From the NCBI RefSeq assembly GCF_001723175.1, contig NC_064657.1, positions 868,001 through 932,000 of the forward strand: a stretch of 64,000 nt of DNA, read 5' to 3'. The stretch comes from Penicillium oxalicum. Lineage: Eukaryota > Ascomycota > Eurotiomycetes > Eurotiales > Aspergillaceae. Position 1 is the stretch's first letter. Every line of letters starts with the position of its first letter. The notes beneath the pieces are model-generated. The model searched no databases and was not told where the DNA came from. It saw only the letters and a list, made by a program, of their open reading frames with translations. Of the stretch, positions 38,701-50,953 are shown piece after piece. The position numbers and the translations under genes were made by a program.

Positions 38701-40072
38701 AAGAAAAGAATGATAGCCTATTGTGCATATTCGGGAGAACTTTTCTCAGTCCGCGATACCACATCGCACTCATCGTTTTTTCCATGGAGCACGCGACACC
38801 ACTCCTCAGGTCTAGGAATCCTCTGTACTTTCTGGACGAATTCTTGTTTTCTTGCCAAGTTCGCCGACTGGCCATCGTCCGGTGGAGCAGTAAAGGCCCC
38901 ACTTCGACTTGGCATTCGTTCTTGAGTTTCGTCTTGCGCTCCTGACTGGATGGTTCGCCCTCGATGCGCGATGCATCCCTGCATAATCGTGCATCCCAAT
39001 TTCTGAGCTTCTTCAACCAGGCATCCGTCGGAGTGGTGTGAGAGAGAGAGAGAGGAGGTCGTGACAGTTGACCAGAACCGGTCATCCCAGGCCCGGGCAG
39101 GTCATCTGATCAACAACCTTCGGCTTTCCACAGCTTTGGATGACCATTCCTCGTTCCCCTTACCCAATTCGGCGCTTGAAGCAGCACCACGTCCGAGATG
39201 CACTGCAAATCGGTTCTCGGTTCACTCCGGGCTCCGCTGACTCTTCGTCACGACGGAACCACTCCTCCGGACGGCACCATCTCAGTCCATCCGGTTAGCC
39301 TCTCCCTCCCCCTCCCTCTCTCTCTCTCACACACACACACAATATGGAACCCCCCCGTAAACCGGATTGACGCCATCCACTCGAAGCCAGGGAGTGACCC
39401 AGTGGGTGGACCGTGCTCATAGCCATAGCTCTTTCCTCCCCCATAGACTTCATAGGCCAGGGAGCCTTGCCGGGCGTGACGACGGAGAGCTGAATCCACC
39501 ACGAGAGAACAGCCGATCATGATTCACGGAAACCGGTCCCCCTCTCTTATTTCCCAGGTTCGGTACTTGTGCCTGATTCCCTGGTCTGAAGAGGTCAAGA
39601 GCAGACAGGGAAGGAGAAGGGGACCGCTGGACCGGACCACGTTCCAGATCTGCCAATCTCTGGCAATCATGATCTCTACTGGCCAGTGACGGCTCCTCAC
39701 TGCTCTGATGCTCCATCTCCCATGCAATCCGACTACTGCTAGCCCTATCTCATAACCGGCGGACCCATCCAGCGTCGCCCATCTCCTCGGCCCTGTTCCC
39801 GAGACTTGGCACGCCAGCAGCAGACTTATCCTTACAGTGACGCATGTGTCTCCATTCTTCTTCCTCTCTGTCGTTTTTTATTGACCGATTCCGAGAGTGG
39901 AATCGGATTGATTTCTTCCCTGGCGTTCACTCTCCTCTCGTCTCCTCTCTTTCCCTTCCTCCCTCGCAACAGTTACATCCGTGGACGAGAGTGTATCTAG
40001 TTCTCTATTGCTGTTGGAGTCCCCCCGCCCGATTGATCTACGCCTCGTCCTCGTCCATCTCCAATCAGAAAA
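35708..40072. other. Long intergenic region, no gene seen
   Basis: It begins with the sla1 3' UTR (C/T-rich, C run at 35911-35922). Only short motif-free frames are seen on both strands; the 134-codon minus frame at 38681-39085 looks random. A perfect CT then CA run occurs near 39305-39341. The last few hundred bases before 40073 are pyrimidine-rich and probably the promoter and leader of the PAP2-family gene. Confidence 0.45.
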
Positions 40073-41639
40073 ATGGGCGCCGGCGCCATCCTCGAACCTT
40101 TGACGGTGATTGTCCTTCTCTTCGGCGGTACCTGGATCAACCGTGCCACCAAGATCTCTTCGGCTCCTCGGATCTATGTCCGCCGCCAGTCCTCGGAATA
40201 TCGTCGGACGGACTCGTCAGAGTCGCTCGAGTCAGGCAACAAAGCCCTTCGCCCAAGGATGGACTCTTGACAACGCGCGCGTGCTCTGCGCACTCGGTCA
40301 CGAGTGACAACCAGTGGCACACGAGACAGCTGCGAATCCTCGGCCATTGCTGGTCCATTTGGTCTCCCAACTCGGAGGTGTTTTCAGAGCGTTTGTTGAG
40401 TCGTCTCTTACGGAAGCTTCCTTTCTTGGTGGAATGTTGGTACTGGGCGCTGGTTTACTGGGTAAGTCAAGTTGCGATTGAGGATGCTTTGTTCTGGGAA
40501 GAAGGGAAGGAGATGAGGAAAAAATGAAACCAAGTAGAAAAAACAAAATGAAAACACCGAGAAGCCCTTTCTGACTTGCCTGTTGATTCAACTGGACAGA
40601 CATATCAACTTGGTCGTGCTTTCACTGCACTCACCCTCAAAGATGATACTGTGGACGTCGCGCGCCGACATGCCCTCAGTGTGATTGACGTCGAGAAGAG
40701 TCTGGGCATCTTCTGGGAGCTGGACATTCAACGCTTTTTTCTGCGCCATCCCACGGTCATGATGTGGATTAACTGGATCTATTCCTTCATTCATATCCCC
40801 GGAACCATCGCCTTCCTCGTCTGGCTCTACTATTATACCACCACTCGCAACCGCATCGATGAAGCCCAATCCGGCAAGCCTCGCGGAGCCGCGAGCGGAT
40901 CCCCCGCGGGACCCTTGCTCTACCAGGCGCGGAGACGGACCATGGCTGTATGTAATCTGCTGGCCTTTGTGGTGTTCACCCTGTGGCCCTGCATGCCCCC
41001 ACGCCTGTTGAGCGATCCCAACGTTGAAGGTCCCGAGGGCGAGCTCAGCCGCAGTTATGGATTCGTCGACACGGTTCATGGAGAGAATGGCGCCGGGAGC
41101 GTCTGGACACAGAATCGGTTCTGCAATCAATATGGTGAGTCACCTAGACGCGCCTTTGACCACGCTTGACAATCGTCCTCATGGCTGACCGGATGCTCCT
41201 TTGCCCGCTAGCGGCCATGCCTTCCTTACATTTTGGATACGCGCTCATGATTGGAACCACGATCATGACTATTCCCCTCCCCTCACAGCACCGTAGACCC
41301 CTTCGCGTTCGGCTGGGGTGTGGACCGGGTCTACGTCTTCACTCATGGCGACGCATGCTCTGTTTGACGCTGGGTTTCCTATACCCATTCACCATCTTGG
41401 TCGCTATCGTGGCAACTGCCAACCATTTCATTCTGGATGCCGCCGCAGGTGCCCTGGTCTGTGCCTTAGGGTGGAATTTCAACGGAATTCTTCTCAACCT
41501 GCTTCCCTTTGAAGACTATTTCCTCTGGCTGGTGCGAATCCACAAGCCAGAGCCGGCATTCATCAGTCTTTATACCAAAACCGTTGATGACTGGGATTCG
41601 GACGATGCCGAGATTCGTCAGGCCGTGCTGCCTTGGTGA
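40073..41639 (+). CDS. PAP2-family multi-spanning membrane protein (one frame break)
   Basis: Integral membrane protein of the PAP2 superfamily, resembling the inositol-phosphorylceramide-synthase-like branch; the substrate is unknown. Exons 40073-40461, 40600-41134 and 41212-41639. It opens with a hydrophobic segment (LEPLTVIVLLFGGTW). Further membrane spans include MMWINWIYSFIHIPGTIAFL and the stretch CNLLAFVVFTLWPCMPPRLL. The PAP2 signature is split as MPSLHFGYALMIG (active-site His) and ATANHFILDAAAG (second His and Asp). The first exon changes frame near 40248: GCCCTTCGCCC lacks one T relative to the frame that continues as SPKDGLLTTRA, HSVTSDNQWHTRQLR and the splice to TYQLGRAF. Restoring one base gives 450 residues, so I treat it as an intact gene with a sequencing indel. 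It is not Aur1 itself as far as I can tell. Confidence 0.85.
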
Positions 41640-43229
41640 TAGACGTGCGCTTTACTGCATTCGCCGGCTCCCTCTTCCTCGCCGCACTTGCTTCTCTCTG
41701 CCCATTGCCGATTCATCTTCTTTTTGGTTTCGCTTTCTTTCTTTTTTTTTTCTCTCTCGTCCTCATGAGTCTTTTAAAATACCCCCGGCAGAGCCTTGGC
41801 CGTCTAATGTCTGATGCATCCACTGCCCTAAATTTCGCTTGCCCGTTTCCGCTGGTTCCTATGAGACAATGACACCGCAAGCGGTTTTCTCCTCCCTGTC
41901 AAGACTGCGATTTGAGTCGCTGTGAGGAAGTACATAATTTATTTTATCACTCTGACTGGCCTAGAGGATCCGTCGAGATAGGAGCACATTCATAATACAT
42001 ATATTCTTACTCATTTGACTCGTTTCCTCTTTGTTTTTTTGTTTTTATGTTGCTTAAGAAAATATCTTTAAGGACTCACATCATGTAATTGAATCCTTAT
42101 TTGTCCTGGAGGGGCAGGACCAGATTGTGGTTGTCGTGTTCCAGGACTGTGAGGTATGGAGGTGGGCGAATGGAGCTGTTTTGTCCAACGTTTATTTCAC
42201 GAGATGGGAAGTGCCATGCACGTGCGTGAATCGGCAGTGACGTTGGAGCCACGGAAACCATTGCCTCGAACGTTGCTGTACGTGCCCTTTTGAATCTTGA
42301 CTCCTCACACCATCTCTTATACCGCATTGTACCCTATCGATCGGCCCTGTCGGATTAGCTCGCGTGTATTTCTTACCCCGAAAAGCATCAGCAAAAGCCG
42401 TTTGCGCGCGGCTCCTCTCATCTTGGGTAGCTTAGAGATACCCCCTCCAGGTACGTCGAAAACTCGAACGGAGGCCAACGAGCTCGAAGCTAACATGAAA
42501 GAAACCAGGAACGTTAAAAAAAGAAGCTTCGGTGTAGCTTTCCCCTATCGAGGCTTGCGCCTGACTCCAAATTACGCGCTGTCGACCCGCTCCAACGAAA
42601 GTTGGGAAGTGTCCGCCGAGGCAGTCAACGCGTGGTTGATTGCCAGCACTGGCCTGAAAGTTCCCCTGGTGTAGCTCGCACACACTTCAGACCGAGGCTC
42701 TACTTCCTGTGCTCGAACCGTCAAATTCGAGTGTGCAGGTGAACGGATACGATTACTGGCTCCATCGCCGTGCTTCACACAGCAGCCGCCCCGTATCGCT
42801 GCCTCGTGCAACAGTACAACCGAAAGCGGCTGGCGATCTCGCGCAGGCGCAAAACAACCACCAGGGAGCAAAGTTTTGTTTTTTTTTGGTTCGACTTCTC
42901 GTGCTTTTTGACGAGTCCACACCTTTATTGAAAAGGCTCTATACGCGCTTCTTGTCAATTGAAACCCACCTCAAGAGCTGAAGCTGTGGTGAAGCTATTG
43001 TTTGCACGTTGTGGCGTCATTGCTCGGCCGCCGCAAACCCCCCCCCCCGTTTCCTGAGGACCCCCAACGCGTCCTTCCCGCGAGCCGACCTGCGCGATTC
43101 TTTACCTTCTCCACATCTCTCTCACCCACCTTCCCCTACCACCCCAATTCACCACTCACAACCCACGACATCACCTATCTCCTCAATTCGCGACCTTCAT
43201 CCTTTGCGACCACACGGGTTACTTCCATC
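41640..43229. other. Intergenic region before the PWWP gene
   Basis: It contains the 3' UTR of the PAP2-family gene, an AT-rich middle (41930-42080), and a C/T-rich leader from about 43030 including an 11-12-base C run near 43039. Short frames without motifs; the 125-codon frame at 42297-42674 shows nothing recognisable. Confidence 0.45.
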
Positions 43230-45479
43230 ATGGCCGACGAGACCCCTGTCGCTGCCCCCGCTGAGGCTGTCGACCAGCCCGAGCGCGAGACGGCCGCGGG
43301 CGCCGACAAGCCTGCCGACCAGGAGACGGAGAACGTGAACACCACCGAAGACAAGCCCACCGGTAAGCTTCATGTCTCTTCTCTCTGCGCATCGCGTCTG
43401 ATCAAAGGGAACCCAAAGCTTCCTCACGTGAAGATGTGGTGCTCACCGGCCACGGTCAACTGCCCTGCGCTTTTTGTGCGACCGCAATCCAGCTAACCTC
43501 ACTGGCCACGGCCTCGCCCCGTTCCTAGACTCTACAAACGATAGCGATGAGAAGCAACCGGCTGAGAATGGCGGTGACGAGCCCAAGCAGTCTGATGATG
43601 CCGATGACGCCAAGGATGAGTCTGGCGCCGCCGCCGGTGATGATGATGGCGATGCCGCCGAGACCACTGCGCCAGAGGCAAACGGTACTCCGGCCTCAGC
43701 CAAGAAGTCTTTCAAGGATCGCCGCCGCTCCAGTGGTGTTGCTGAGAGGTCCAAGCTCAACAAGCGCAAGTCGATGCCCAAGATCACTCAGCTCAACGTG
43801 AAGCCTGGCGAGTACTACCTCGCGCGCCTGCGTAGCTATGCGCCCTGGCCGTCCATCATCTGTGACGAAGACATGCTCCCACCCAGTCTGGTCGAGACTC
43901 GCCCCGTCACGGCGGCGCAGCCCGACGGCACATACCGTGCTGACTATGCGGATGACGGCAAGCGGGCCCACGAGCGAACCTTCCCTGTCATGTTCCTCCA
44001 GAGCAACGAATTGTAAGTCTAACACCGCTTCAAGAACGTCTTTCTCCCCAAACAGCGGGGGTTGTCCATACAATGGACCGCTAACAACCTGCCCGTCGGA
44101 ATTTGCTACAGTGCGTGGATTCCCAACACTCAACTTACCCCCATCACGCCGGACGAGTGCAAGGATGTTTCCGAGAAGAACAAGTCAAAGGGCTTGATTG
44201 CGGCCTACAAGGTCGCCGCCGAGGGCCATGATCTGGATTACTTCAAGCAGATGCTCGCAGACCACGAGGCCGCTATCCAGCAGGAGATTGAGGAGGAAGA
44301 GGCCGCAGAGGCCGCCAAAGCGGCCGCCAAGGCTGAAAAGGAGGCTGCAAAGGAGGCTGCCAAGGCGGAGAAGGAAGCCGCGAAGAAGGCCACCAAGAAC
44401 AAGCGCAAGAGCAAGGGTGCCGAGACCGACGTGGAGATGGAGGATGCGGAAGACTCGAAGAAGTCAAAGGCTTCTTCCAAGAAGCGCAAGAACGAGACCG
44501 ATGCCGAGGCTGAAAAGGTGAGTTTCCCCCTTTGGAAAGACGACTGTCACCACCACGAGAGGAAAACCCGGCCACTGATCAGATGCACAGCCTGCGAAGA
44601 CCCCCAAGACCAACACTAAGCTCAAGTTGACCACCCCCAAGGCCCCTGCAGAGGAAGAAAGCTCCGGCCAGCAAGGCCAAAAAGGCCAGCACCAAGAAGA
44701 GCAAAGCCGCCGTCGAGGAAGATTCTACCCCCGAGGCCAAGGAGCCCGAGAAGCAGGTCGACCCGGAGGAGTTGCGAAAGAAGAAGGAGAAGGAAGGTAT
44801 GTACATGGATTTCCATTGGGTTCTCAAAATTTTGTGAAACACCTATCTTTTGTAATGGATCGCCGGCTAATCTCAACCTTTAGTTCTCTTCCTTCGCCAC
44901 AAGTTGCAAAAGGGCTTCATTTCTCGTGAAATGCCCCCCAAGGAGGACGAGATGGCCACCATGGCCACCTACTTTGACAAGCTCGAAAAACACACCGATT
45001 TGGAGGTGTCCATCATTCGTGCCACCAAGATCAACAAGGTCCTCAAGATGATTGTCAAGCTCGACACCATTCCCCGCGACGAGGAGTTCCAATTCCGACA
45101 CCGTGCTTTGGGGATTTTGACCAGCTGGAAGAGCGTTCTGGAAGCTGATGCCCCTGCGCCGTCGGACAAGGAAGCCAAGCCCTCCACAAACGGTGCCTCT
45201 AAGGAGGAGGGAGCCGCCGAGACCCCCAAGGCGGAGACTGAGGAGGAGAAAGAGGCCGAGAGCAAGGCTACTGGGGAGGATACCCCGATGCCCGATGCCG
45301 ATGCGGACAAGGCCGAGCCTCAAGAAGCCGAGCAAGACGAGGAGGACAAGGAAGACAAGGAATCAGAGCAGCCCGCCGACGAGAAGACCGAGGAGAAGGG
45401 CGAGGAACCCAGTGAAGAAAAGTCGGAGGACAAGGCTGACGAGAAGGACGAGGAAAAGACCGAAGAGGCTGCGGAATAG
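43230..45479 (+). CDS. PWWP-domain chromatin protein with TFIIS-N/LEDGF-like C-domain
   Basis: Nuclear protein expected to bind methylated histone H3 (H3K36me) through its PWWP domain. Yeast Pdp3 of the NuA3b acetyltransferase complex and vertebrate LEDGF have comparable designs. Exons 43230-43362, 43529-44012, 44112-44517, 44591-44796 and 44884-45479. An acidic, disordered N terminus is followed by the PWWP domain at about residues 125-215: KPGEYYLARLRSYAPWPSII, with APWP in place of the PWWP tetrad, then TFPVMFLQSNEFAWIPN. Lys/Glu-rich coiled segments follow, and an alpha-helical domain at about 415-490 (HKLQKGFISREMPPKEDEM, KINKVLKMIVKLDTIPRDE). The tail is extremely Glu/Lys-rich. Exon 4 changes frame near 44650: one extra base between KAPA and RKKAPASKAKK. 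Removing one base gives 607 residues. The Pdp3 link is inference. Confidence 0.87.
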
Positions 45480-46693
45480 GCGTACATTTGCTGAAAAATT
45501 CCAATCCTCACCTCCAGCAAATTTTGCTTCTCCCTCCTCCTCTCCCCCCTTTTACTTTCTCTCTCCCATTTTCTGTGTCTTCATCTCTATCTTGACACTC
45601 TCTGGATTCCACCATTCGCTCGAGTCTCATGTCATGCTCGTGTTCGTTTCTTTTCAAATTTGATGCAGCTGTTCAATTACCTCGCCTTTTTTTTCACCAA
45701 GGAGACCGAGATCGGAACCTCGTTTATAGTGCTCTTGTTCAATGTTGATAATATTTTTTTGATATCTCTTCCTTTTTTCTGATTCTTCTACTTCTTCCCT
45801 GTTCATTTCCCTTCCATTTCCCACAGTATCCTCAAGAGACTCCCTCTTTCTCCGTCTCTCGCTCTAGTCGTCTTCGGACAAGAGATCTAGTCTGTTTGCG
45901 TCTATTTGCTCCAGTCATTATTCTTGTTATCTTTAGTTTCGTTTCCCTTGTCTTTCTCCCTTTTTGCTTTTCTCACCCCATCACTGCCTATCGCTCCCTC
46001 CCCTTGGACCGTACCGTGAGTTTGATAATCCGACTCGCCAAAAAGTGTTCCGTCATTGGCTTGATGTAGGGGTCTATTGTGTTTGGAAACCCAACTCCCC
46101 CCCTTTGGTTCTCCTGTTTCTGTAAGGTGCTCAAGTACATAAGTTTTGAGTAGGTACATAGTCAAATAGTACTGTTCATTGTTCACGGGCAAGGGTAAAA
46201 AGGAAGATCAAGTAATAGAGAATTGAGAGCCTGGCGATTAGCCAAAGAGAAGTGATGGTAGTGGTGGACAGGCATTGTATTTATAGCATTTCATTTCTTT
46301 TGGGGACGATTTGGGATTTGATATCTGCGTAGAAGATGATTTTTTTTTGAGATACATACTGTCTTTCCATTGGACTTGGTTGGATGACGTATAGTAAGGT
46401 ATAGTTTCATCGCAAACGAAGAAGCGAAAAAAAGAAAAAAAAGAAAAGAAATTCCCAACGCCTTTCTAAATGCAATGATTCATGCCAGTACAGGTTTCCT
46501 CCACCTCCTACCCACCTCCCCCCTCCCCCCTCCTGGAGTACAACATGACATAAAATGGCAGAAGAGTGGCAAGGTTAGAAGGGGGAGGCGGGTTTAAACC
46601 AAAGAGGACCACAAAAAAAAGAAAGGGATCCGAAAGGCCGGGAAGTATGTACAAAATAATGCAGTGGGCATGGTATGTAGGTAGTTTTTTTCT
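45480..46693. other. Convergent 3' region between PWWP and PP2C genes
   Basis: Both neighbours end here, so it should hold two 3' UTRs. It starts pyrimidine-rich (45500-45660), with T runs at 45690-45700 and 46342-46350 and A-rich stretches at 46430-46450. No open frame with motifs. Confidence 0.5.
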
Positions 46694-48039
46694 TCACTCC
46701 GCCTTGATCAAGCTTTCATCAATAGCAACCATCACCAAAGCACAAATGTCATCCACTTTACCGCCGCGATAATAGTCTCCGGGGTAATAGCGCTGGGCTT
46801 CCTTGGCAAAGGGCCCATCCCGTCGGAAGTCCATACTGGCCACTTTGGCCTCGCCGGCGATGGAGGCGGCGAGCAGAGACTGTAATGTGTAGACGGACTC
46901 GAGGGCCTGTTGATTCTTGTCGGTGGACTTGGGGGAGGGAATGCAGTGGCCAGACCACCCGGGACCGTCAGACGGGCAATCTCGTCTGAGATCTTCACTC
47001 CCGAATCCTCAGTCGCTGTCCAGGCACCGGTCATTACCATCCGAGTGGTGACGATCTTTAAGATATCCTGATTGTTCAGGTTATCAAAGACACCGTCAGT
47101 CGCCAGGATGAGCACATCACCATGTTGCATCTGGACATTGGTCACGGCCGCGTCCTGGGGGGTATCTTCTAGGAAAGATCCCCCAAAGACCGACGCCTGG
47201 GCACGCATTTTGGGAGGAATCACACTGAGTTGATAAGGCGTATTGAAGCCATGGGTTTGCGGGACGGAGTAATGATGCACGGCCGCGAGACGAAGCAGGA
47301 CGGAGCCTGAATCGCCTAGGTTGGCCAACTCCACTCGACCATCAGGAAGGGCCACCCCGACGGAGGCGGTGCTGCCTCCCGCCTTGATTGTGGGATCTTT
47401 CACAATTTGATCATATCCCGCTTGCAACAGCTGCTTGGGACGCAATTTCTCCGCGGGCGAATCCCACGCCAACGCCGACTGAGCCATATAGCCACATAGA
47501 CCGTGAGAAAAGTCCGCCGGATCTACTCGGGACTCCGTCCAACCGCCCACTCCATCCGCGATGGCAAAGGCCACAGCACCGTCTGTGTCCGGATGGCCCG
47601 ACGTTTCGGCACCCACGCGACTGACGAAGAAGGCATCTTCACCGCTGTCTGGACGATTGCGCCGGCGAACACCAGGATCCGGGTCTCGAGAGACTCCGAT
47701 CACGTCGGAGACCGCGGGATCAAAGTGGTAGGCATTTTTGAGAGGGTGAAAGCGCCGACCCTTGCCAGAGGAGGAGACGGCAAGCTTGTATGAGATTCGG
47801 TTGAAGGAAGACGAGGACTTGGATTGTTGGCGTGAGGAGGAATGAAAGGATCGGCGAGATGTGGAATGGAGAGCGTTTTGACGAGGGTGTTGAGCGGAGC
47901 ATTGCAGGTTGCGTGCAAAGAGGGAGAACTGTAAAGCATCACAGCTCGAGGGAGAGATTCCATGGCGCAACACACTCGAGACTTGAAGGCTGCGGGCAGT
48001 GGAACTGCAGACCCTTGCGGGCACGCTGGACGAGATCAT
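46694..48039 (-). CDS. Mitochondrial-type PP2C phosphatase (Ptc7/Azr1-like; one frame break)
   Basis: Mn/Mg-dependent serine/threonine phosphatase. The Ptc7/PPTC7 branch acts in mitochondria and affects coenzyme Q synthesis in yeast. I start at the Met at 48039 (MISSSVPARVCSSTARSLQ), which gives an Arg/Ser-rich N terminus with no acidic residues, like a mitochondrial presequence; the frame is open up to 48222, so an earlier start or exon is possible. PP2C motifs: RPDSGEDAFFVSR, FAIADGVGGWTESRVDP, AGGSTASVGVALPDG, LANLGDSGSVLLR and DVLILATDGVFDN with metal-binding aspartates. Near 46943 one base is missing; the frame then continues as TDKNQQALESVYTLQSL, SMDFRRDGPFAKEAQRYYPG and ends at TGA 46694-46696. 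Allowing for it gives 448 residues. Divergent from prp4. Confidence 0.9.
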
Positions 48040-48646
48040 GGCCAGAGGCGGAAGGTCACAACCCTTCCAGAAATAAGCACTCACAAGAGCATTGCAAAAA
48101 AGGAGAGAGAAGAATAGAAAAGTGGAGGAAGACCAAACCAAAGGTCTTCTTGAAGTGGAGGTTGTTGAAATATTTGTTGAACTTGGCCCAGCGCTGCTGG
48201 TCGAAGCGGATAGGAAACGCATGCTTATCGCTTTTTTGACCGCCTGGCGTCATTCGTCGTCTTGTCTGGTTGAAAGTGAAGATAACCAAAGAGAAAAGAA
48301 AAATGAAAATAATATCAAATCTAGAGCATATCGGATAGGGCAAATTTTGATGGTTGATGAAAGCTTCCTTTTTCCTCCAGACTAGCTTTAGTTCTAAAAT
48401 TATCTGCTTCTTTCCCCGCTTCGTCAGATTTTAGCTGCAATCCCCTGGTGCATATGCAGAGAGTGTGGGCTGCGGTTTCGAAACTTTTGCCGCGCCATCT
48501 GGACCTTATCAATTCTGCCGCCCGCAACGTCCACCTCCCAAAAAACCCGCTTTTCAAGCTCAGCTTGTAGCTCTTCTGGACACACAGAGAGCGTTGTGAT
48601 TTGACTCAACTCACTTGAGGGGACGCCACCCTTTTTCCCTGCCAAG
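48040..48646. promoter_or_regulatory. Divergent promoter region, PP2C (-) and prp4 (+)
   Basis: About 600 bases separate the two start codons, so both promoters must share this space. The open frame of the PP2C gene continues to 48222 and may be part of its leader or an N-terminal extension. No canonical TATA box could be assigned with confidence. Confidence 0.55.
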
Positions 48647-50439
48647 ATGATGCATCCTGCGCGACAAGCGTACGTTGAGGAGGCTGCCGAGGTAAGCATC
48701 TTCCTGAATACATGAATGCCGGCCGGTCTTTGCGCATTAGTCGCCTCAGATGGGTGAAGGCTGGACACTCTGCGGCCAATGACCACTGCGCGTGGATATC
48801 ATTGATGTGTGCATGGATCTATACTGATATTTGTTGTTTCCCCCTCCCCAGGAGATGGATACGGGCATTGATCTGGCCAACGTCCGTAAGCGGCTTCTAT
48901 CCTCCCCAGCCGTACACCCTTCTCCCCCTGCTAACCATGCGACCACACAGCTCTGGACACAGACTATGATATGCCCGCAGCTGCGGCGGGCATTCCGTCG
49001 GAACGGGCTCCGCGATCCATGCTCAATTCGAGCGGAAACGACGCGCCGCTGCCATGGTGGTGCCAACAGACGATACCCGCGTGCGCCTACGACTACGAGA
49101 GCTCGGCGAACCCATCACACTTTTCGGCGAAGGCGCGGTAGATCGACGGGATCGTCTACGAGAATTGCTGACGGATCTATCGGACCGGCAAGGCGAGGGA
49201 GATGTCGAAATGGAAGAAGCGGAGGAGGAAGAGGCGGAGCAACAGGAGGAATTCTACACCGAAGGATCCGACGCGCTGCTGGAAGCACGAAAGGAAATGG
49301 CTCGGTTTTCATTACCGCGGGCCAAGGCTCGCGTGGCGCGTCTGAAGGAAGAGTCTACAATTCCGCTGCGGACGCACGTGAAGCACCGGAAAGCCGTCAA
49401 GGAGAAACTCGGGAATTTCGATCTCTACGGGTCCCAGATTGCGGGTGATCGGCCGGTCAGCATTTGCCGATTTGCTCCTGATGGACAGACGATCGCCGCT
49501 GGAAACTGGTCTGGCGGCATCAAAATGCTATCGGTGCCCAATTTGGAAGAGAAGGCCGACTTGAAGGGTCATACTGATCGTGTAGGTGGCCTGGCTTGGT
49601 TCCCCGGGGCGACATTACCGGAATCTGGGGTCTCTCCGTCTAGTGTGAATCTCGTCTCTGGTGGTGGTGAGGGAAACCTCAATCTTTGGGCCCTTGACTC
49701 GGATAAGCCTCTTGCCACTCTGACCGGACATTCGGGTCGTGTGTGTCGCACCGAGTTTCACCCATCAGGCCGCTACGTGGCGTCTGCGTCCTACGATACG
49801 ACGTGGCGTCTGTGGGACGTGGAGACGACGACGGAACTGCTCTTACAGGAAGGTCACTCCCGCGAAGTCTACGCGGTTGCGTTCAACAGCGATGGGTCAC
49901 TGCTTGCCAGTGGCGGCTTGGACAGTATTGGCCGCATCTGGGACCTGCGAACAGGTCGCACCGTGATGATCATGGAAGGGCACGTTCGTGAAATTTTTGG
50001 CCTAGATTGGGGCGTTGATGGATACCGTGTACTCTCCGGGTCGGGCGATGGTTGGGTCAAATGCTGGGATCTGCGTCAAGTACGGAACATTGGTGGCATT
50101 GGAGCGCACAAGAGTGTCGTGTCGGACCTTCGCTGGTACAAAGGTCTTGAGTCGGCCTCTTTCCTGCCCACGACCGAGGCCTCCAGTGGACAGATGGATG
50201 TCGATGGGGCTCCAGCGACACCAAACGCCCCAGGAGTGGAGCCCAAGAAATCAGGGACCTTCTTCGTGTCCAGTGGGTTTGATAGGAGCGTCAATGTCTT
50301 CAGTGCTGATGACTGGTCGTTGGTGAAATCTTTGAGTGGACACTCGGGGAACGTTCTTAGCACGGATATCAGTGGTGACGCCCAATGGATAGCCAGCTGT
50401 GGTCACGATCGCACCGTGAAGTTGTGGGGTATTGAGTGA
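48647..50439 (+). CDS. prp4: U4/U6 snRNP protein Prp4 (WD40; one frame break)
   Basis: Core protein of the U4/U6 di-snRNP (human PRPF4), required for tri-snRNP assembly and pre-mRNA splicing. Exons 48647-48691, 48852-48885 and 48951-50439. The second exon is only 34 bases; its donor gtaagc (48886), branch gctaac and acceptor cacacag give NVPLDTDYDMP across the junction. The N terminus reads MMHPARQAYVEEAAE. The splicing-factor motif region is TDDTRVRLRLRELGEPITLFG. Seven WD-type blades follow, for example GHSGRVCRTEFHPSGRYVAS, GHSREVYAVAFNSDGSLLAS and GHSGNVLSTDISGD, each ending WD- or WG-like. Near 49024 one base is missing: SERAPRSML is followed, in the next frame, by FERKRRAAAMVVPTDD. Restoring it gives 522 residues. 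Prp4 is essential in yeasts, so a sequencing deletion is far more likely than a true null. Confidence 0.93.
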
Positions 50440-50465
50440 TTCATCGTGAAGGAGACTCTCTGAGC

Positions 50466-50471
50466 AATAAA
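50466..50471 (+). promoter_or_regulatory. AATAAA poly(A)-signal-like hexamer after prp4
   Basis: AATAAA lies 27 bases after the prp4 stop codon. Fungal poly(A) signals are loose, so this is a candidate only. Confidence 0.4.
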
Positions 50472-50518
50472 TGCCATTCTTCATGACGCCCAAACAGACA
50501 TGCCAGCAACCTTATTTA

Positions 50519-50519
<1 letters not shown>

Positions 50520-50551
<32 letters not shown>
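50520..50551 (+). repeat. 32-base poly-C tract
   Basis: An uninterrupted run of 32 C residues about 80 bases after the prp4 stop and 400 bases before jac1. It is the longest homopolymer in the window. Length is likely unreliable in any sequencing technology. Confidence 0.95.
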
Positions 50552-50553
<2 letters not shown>

Positions 50554-50953
50554 ATCCGACCGCTTTATAAATTAATTTAGCGTATAGGTCACATTATGAA
50601 TGCCTTGAATATTCACTGGAATCGCCGTATACGGTTTGAATTTTGAGTCCCAATAATCCTCAGCTGATATTCGCGAGAAATCGATCGAGCTTCCCATCAA
50701 GAATATTCACATACACACTCAGTTCAGTGGAAATAGACCCCAATTTTCGCCGCCATGTGCAATCAATGCTGAAGTAGCCGACAGGCGTAACAATGAAGCA
50801 TATCGTCATCACCTCAAGCGCGGATAAGCGCGGAGCCGCCCGAAACTTGCCCCGATCTAGTTCTTCCGAGGGGGTATCTCCGTCCGCTTTTTGGGCCCGA
50901 TGACGCTTGGCCTCGCCGACTAAATTCTACCAACAACACTCACACATTCCAAC

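Noticed and set aside
45148..45663. 171-codon Arg/Pro-rich frame in the PWWP gene
   Set aside because: Frame-shifted reading of the Glu/Lys-rich tail.
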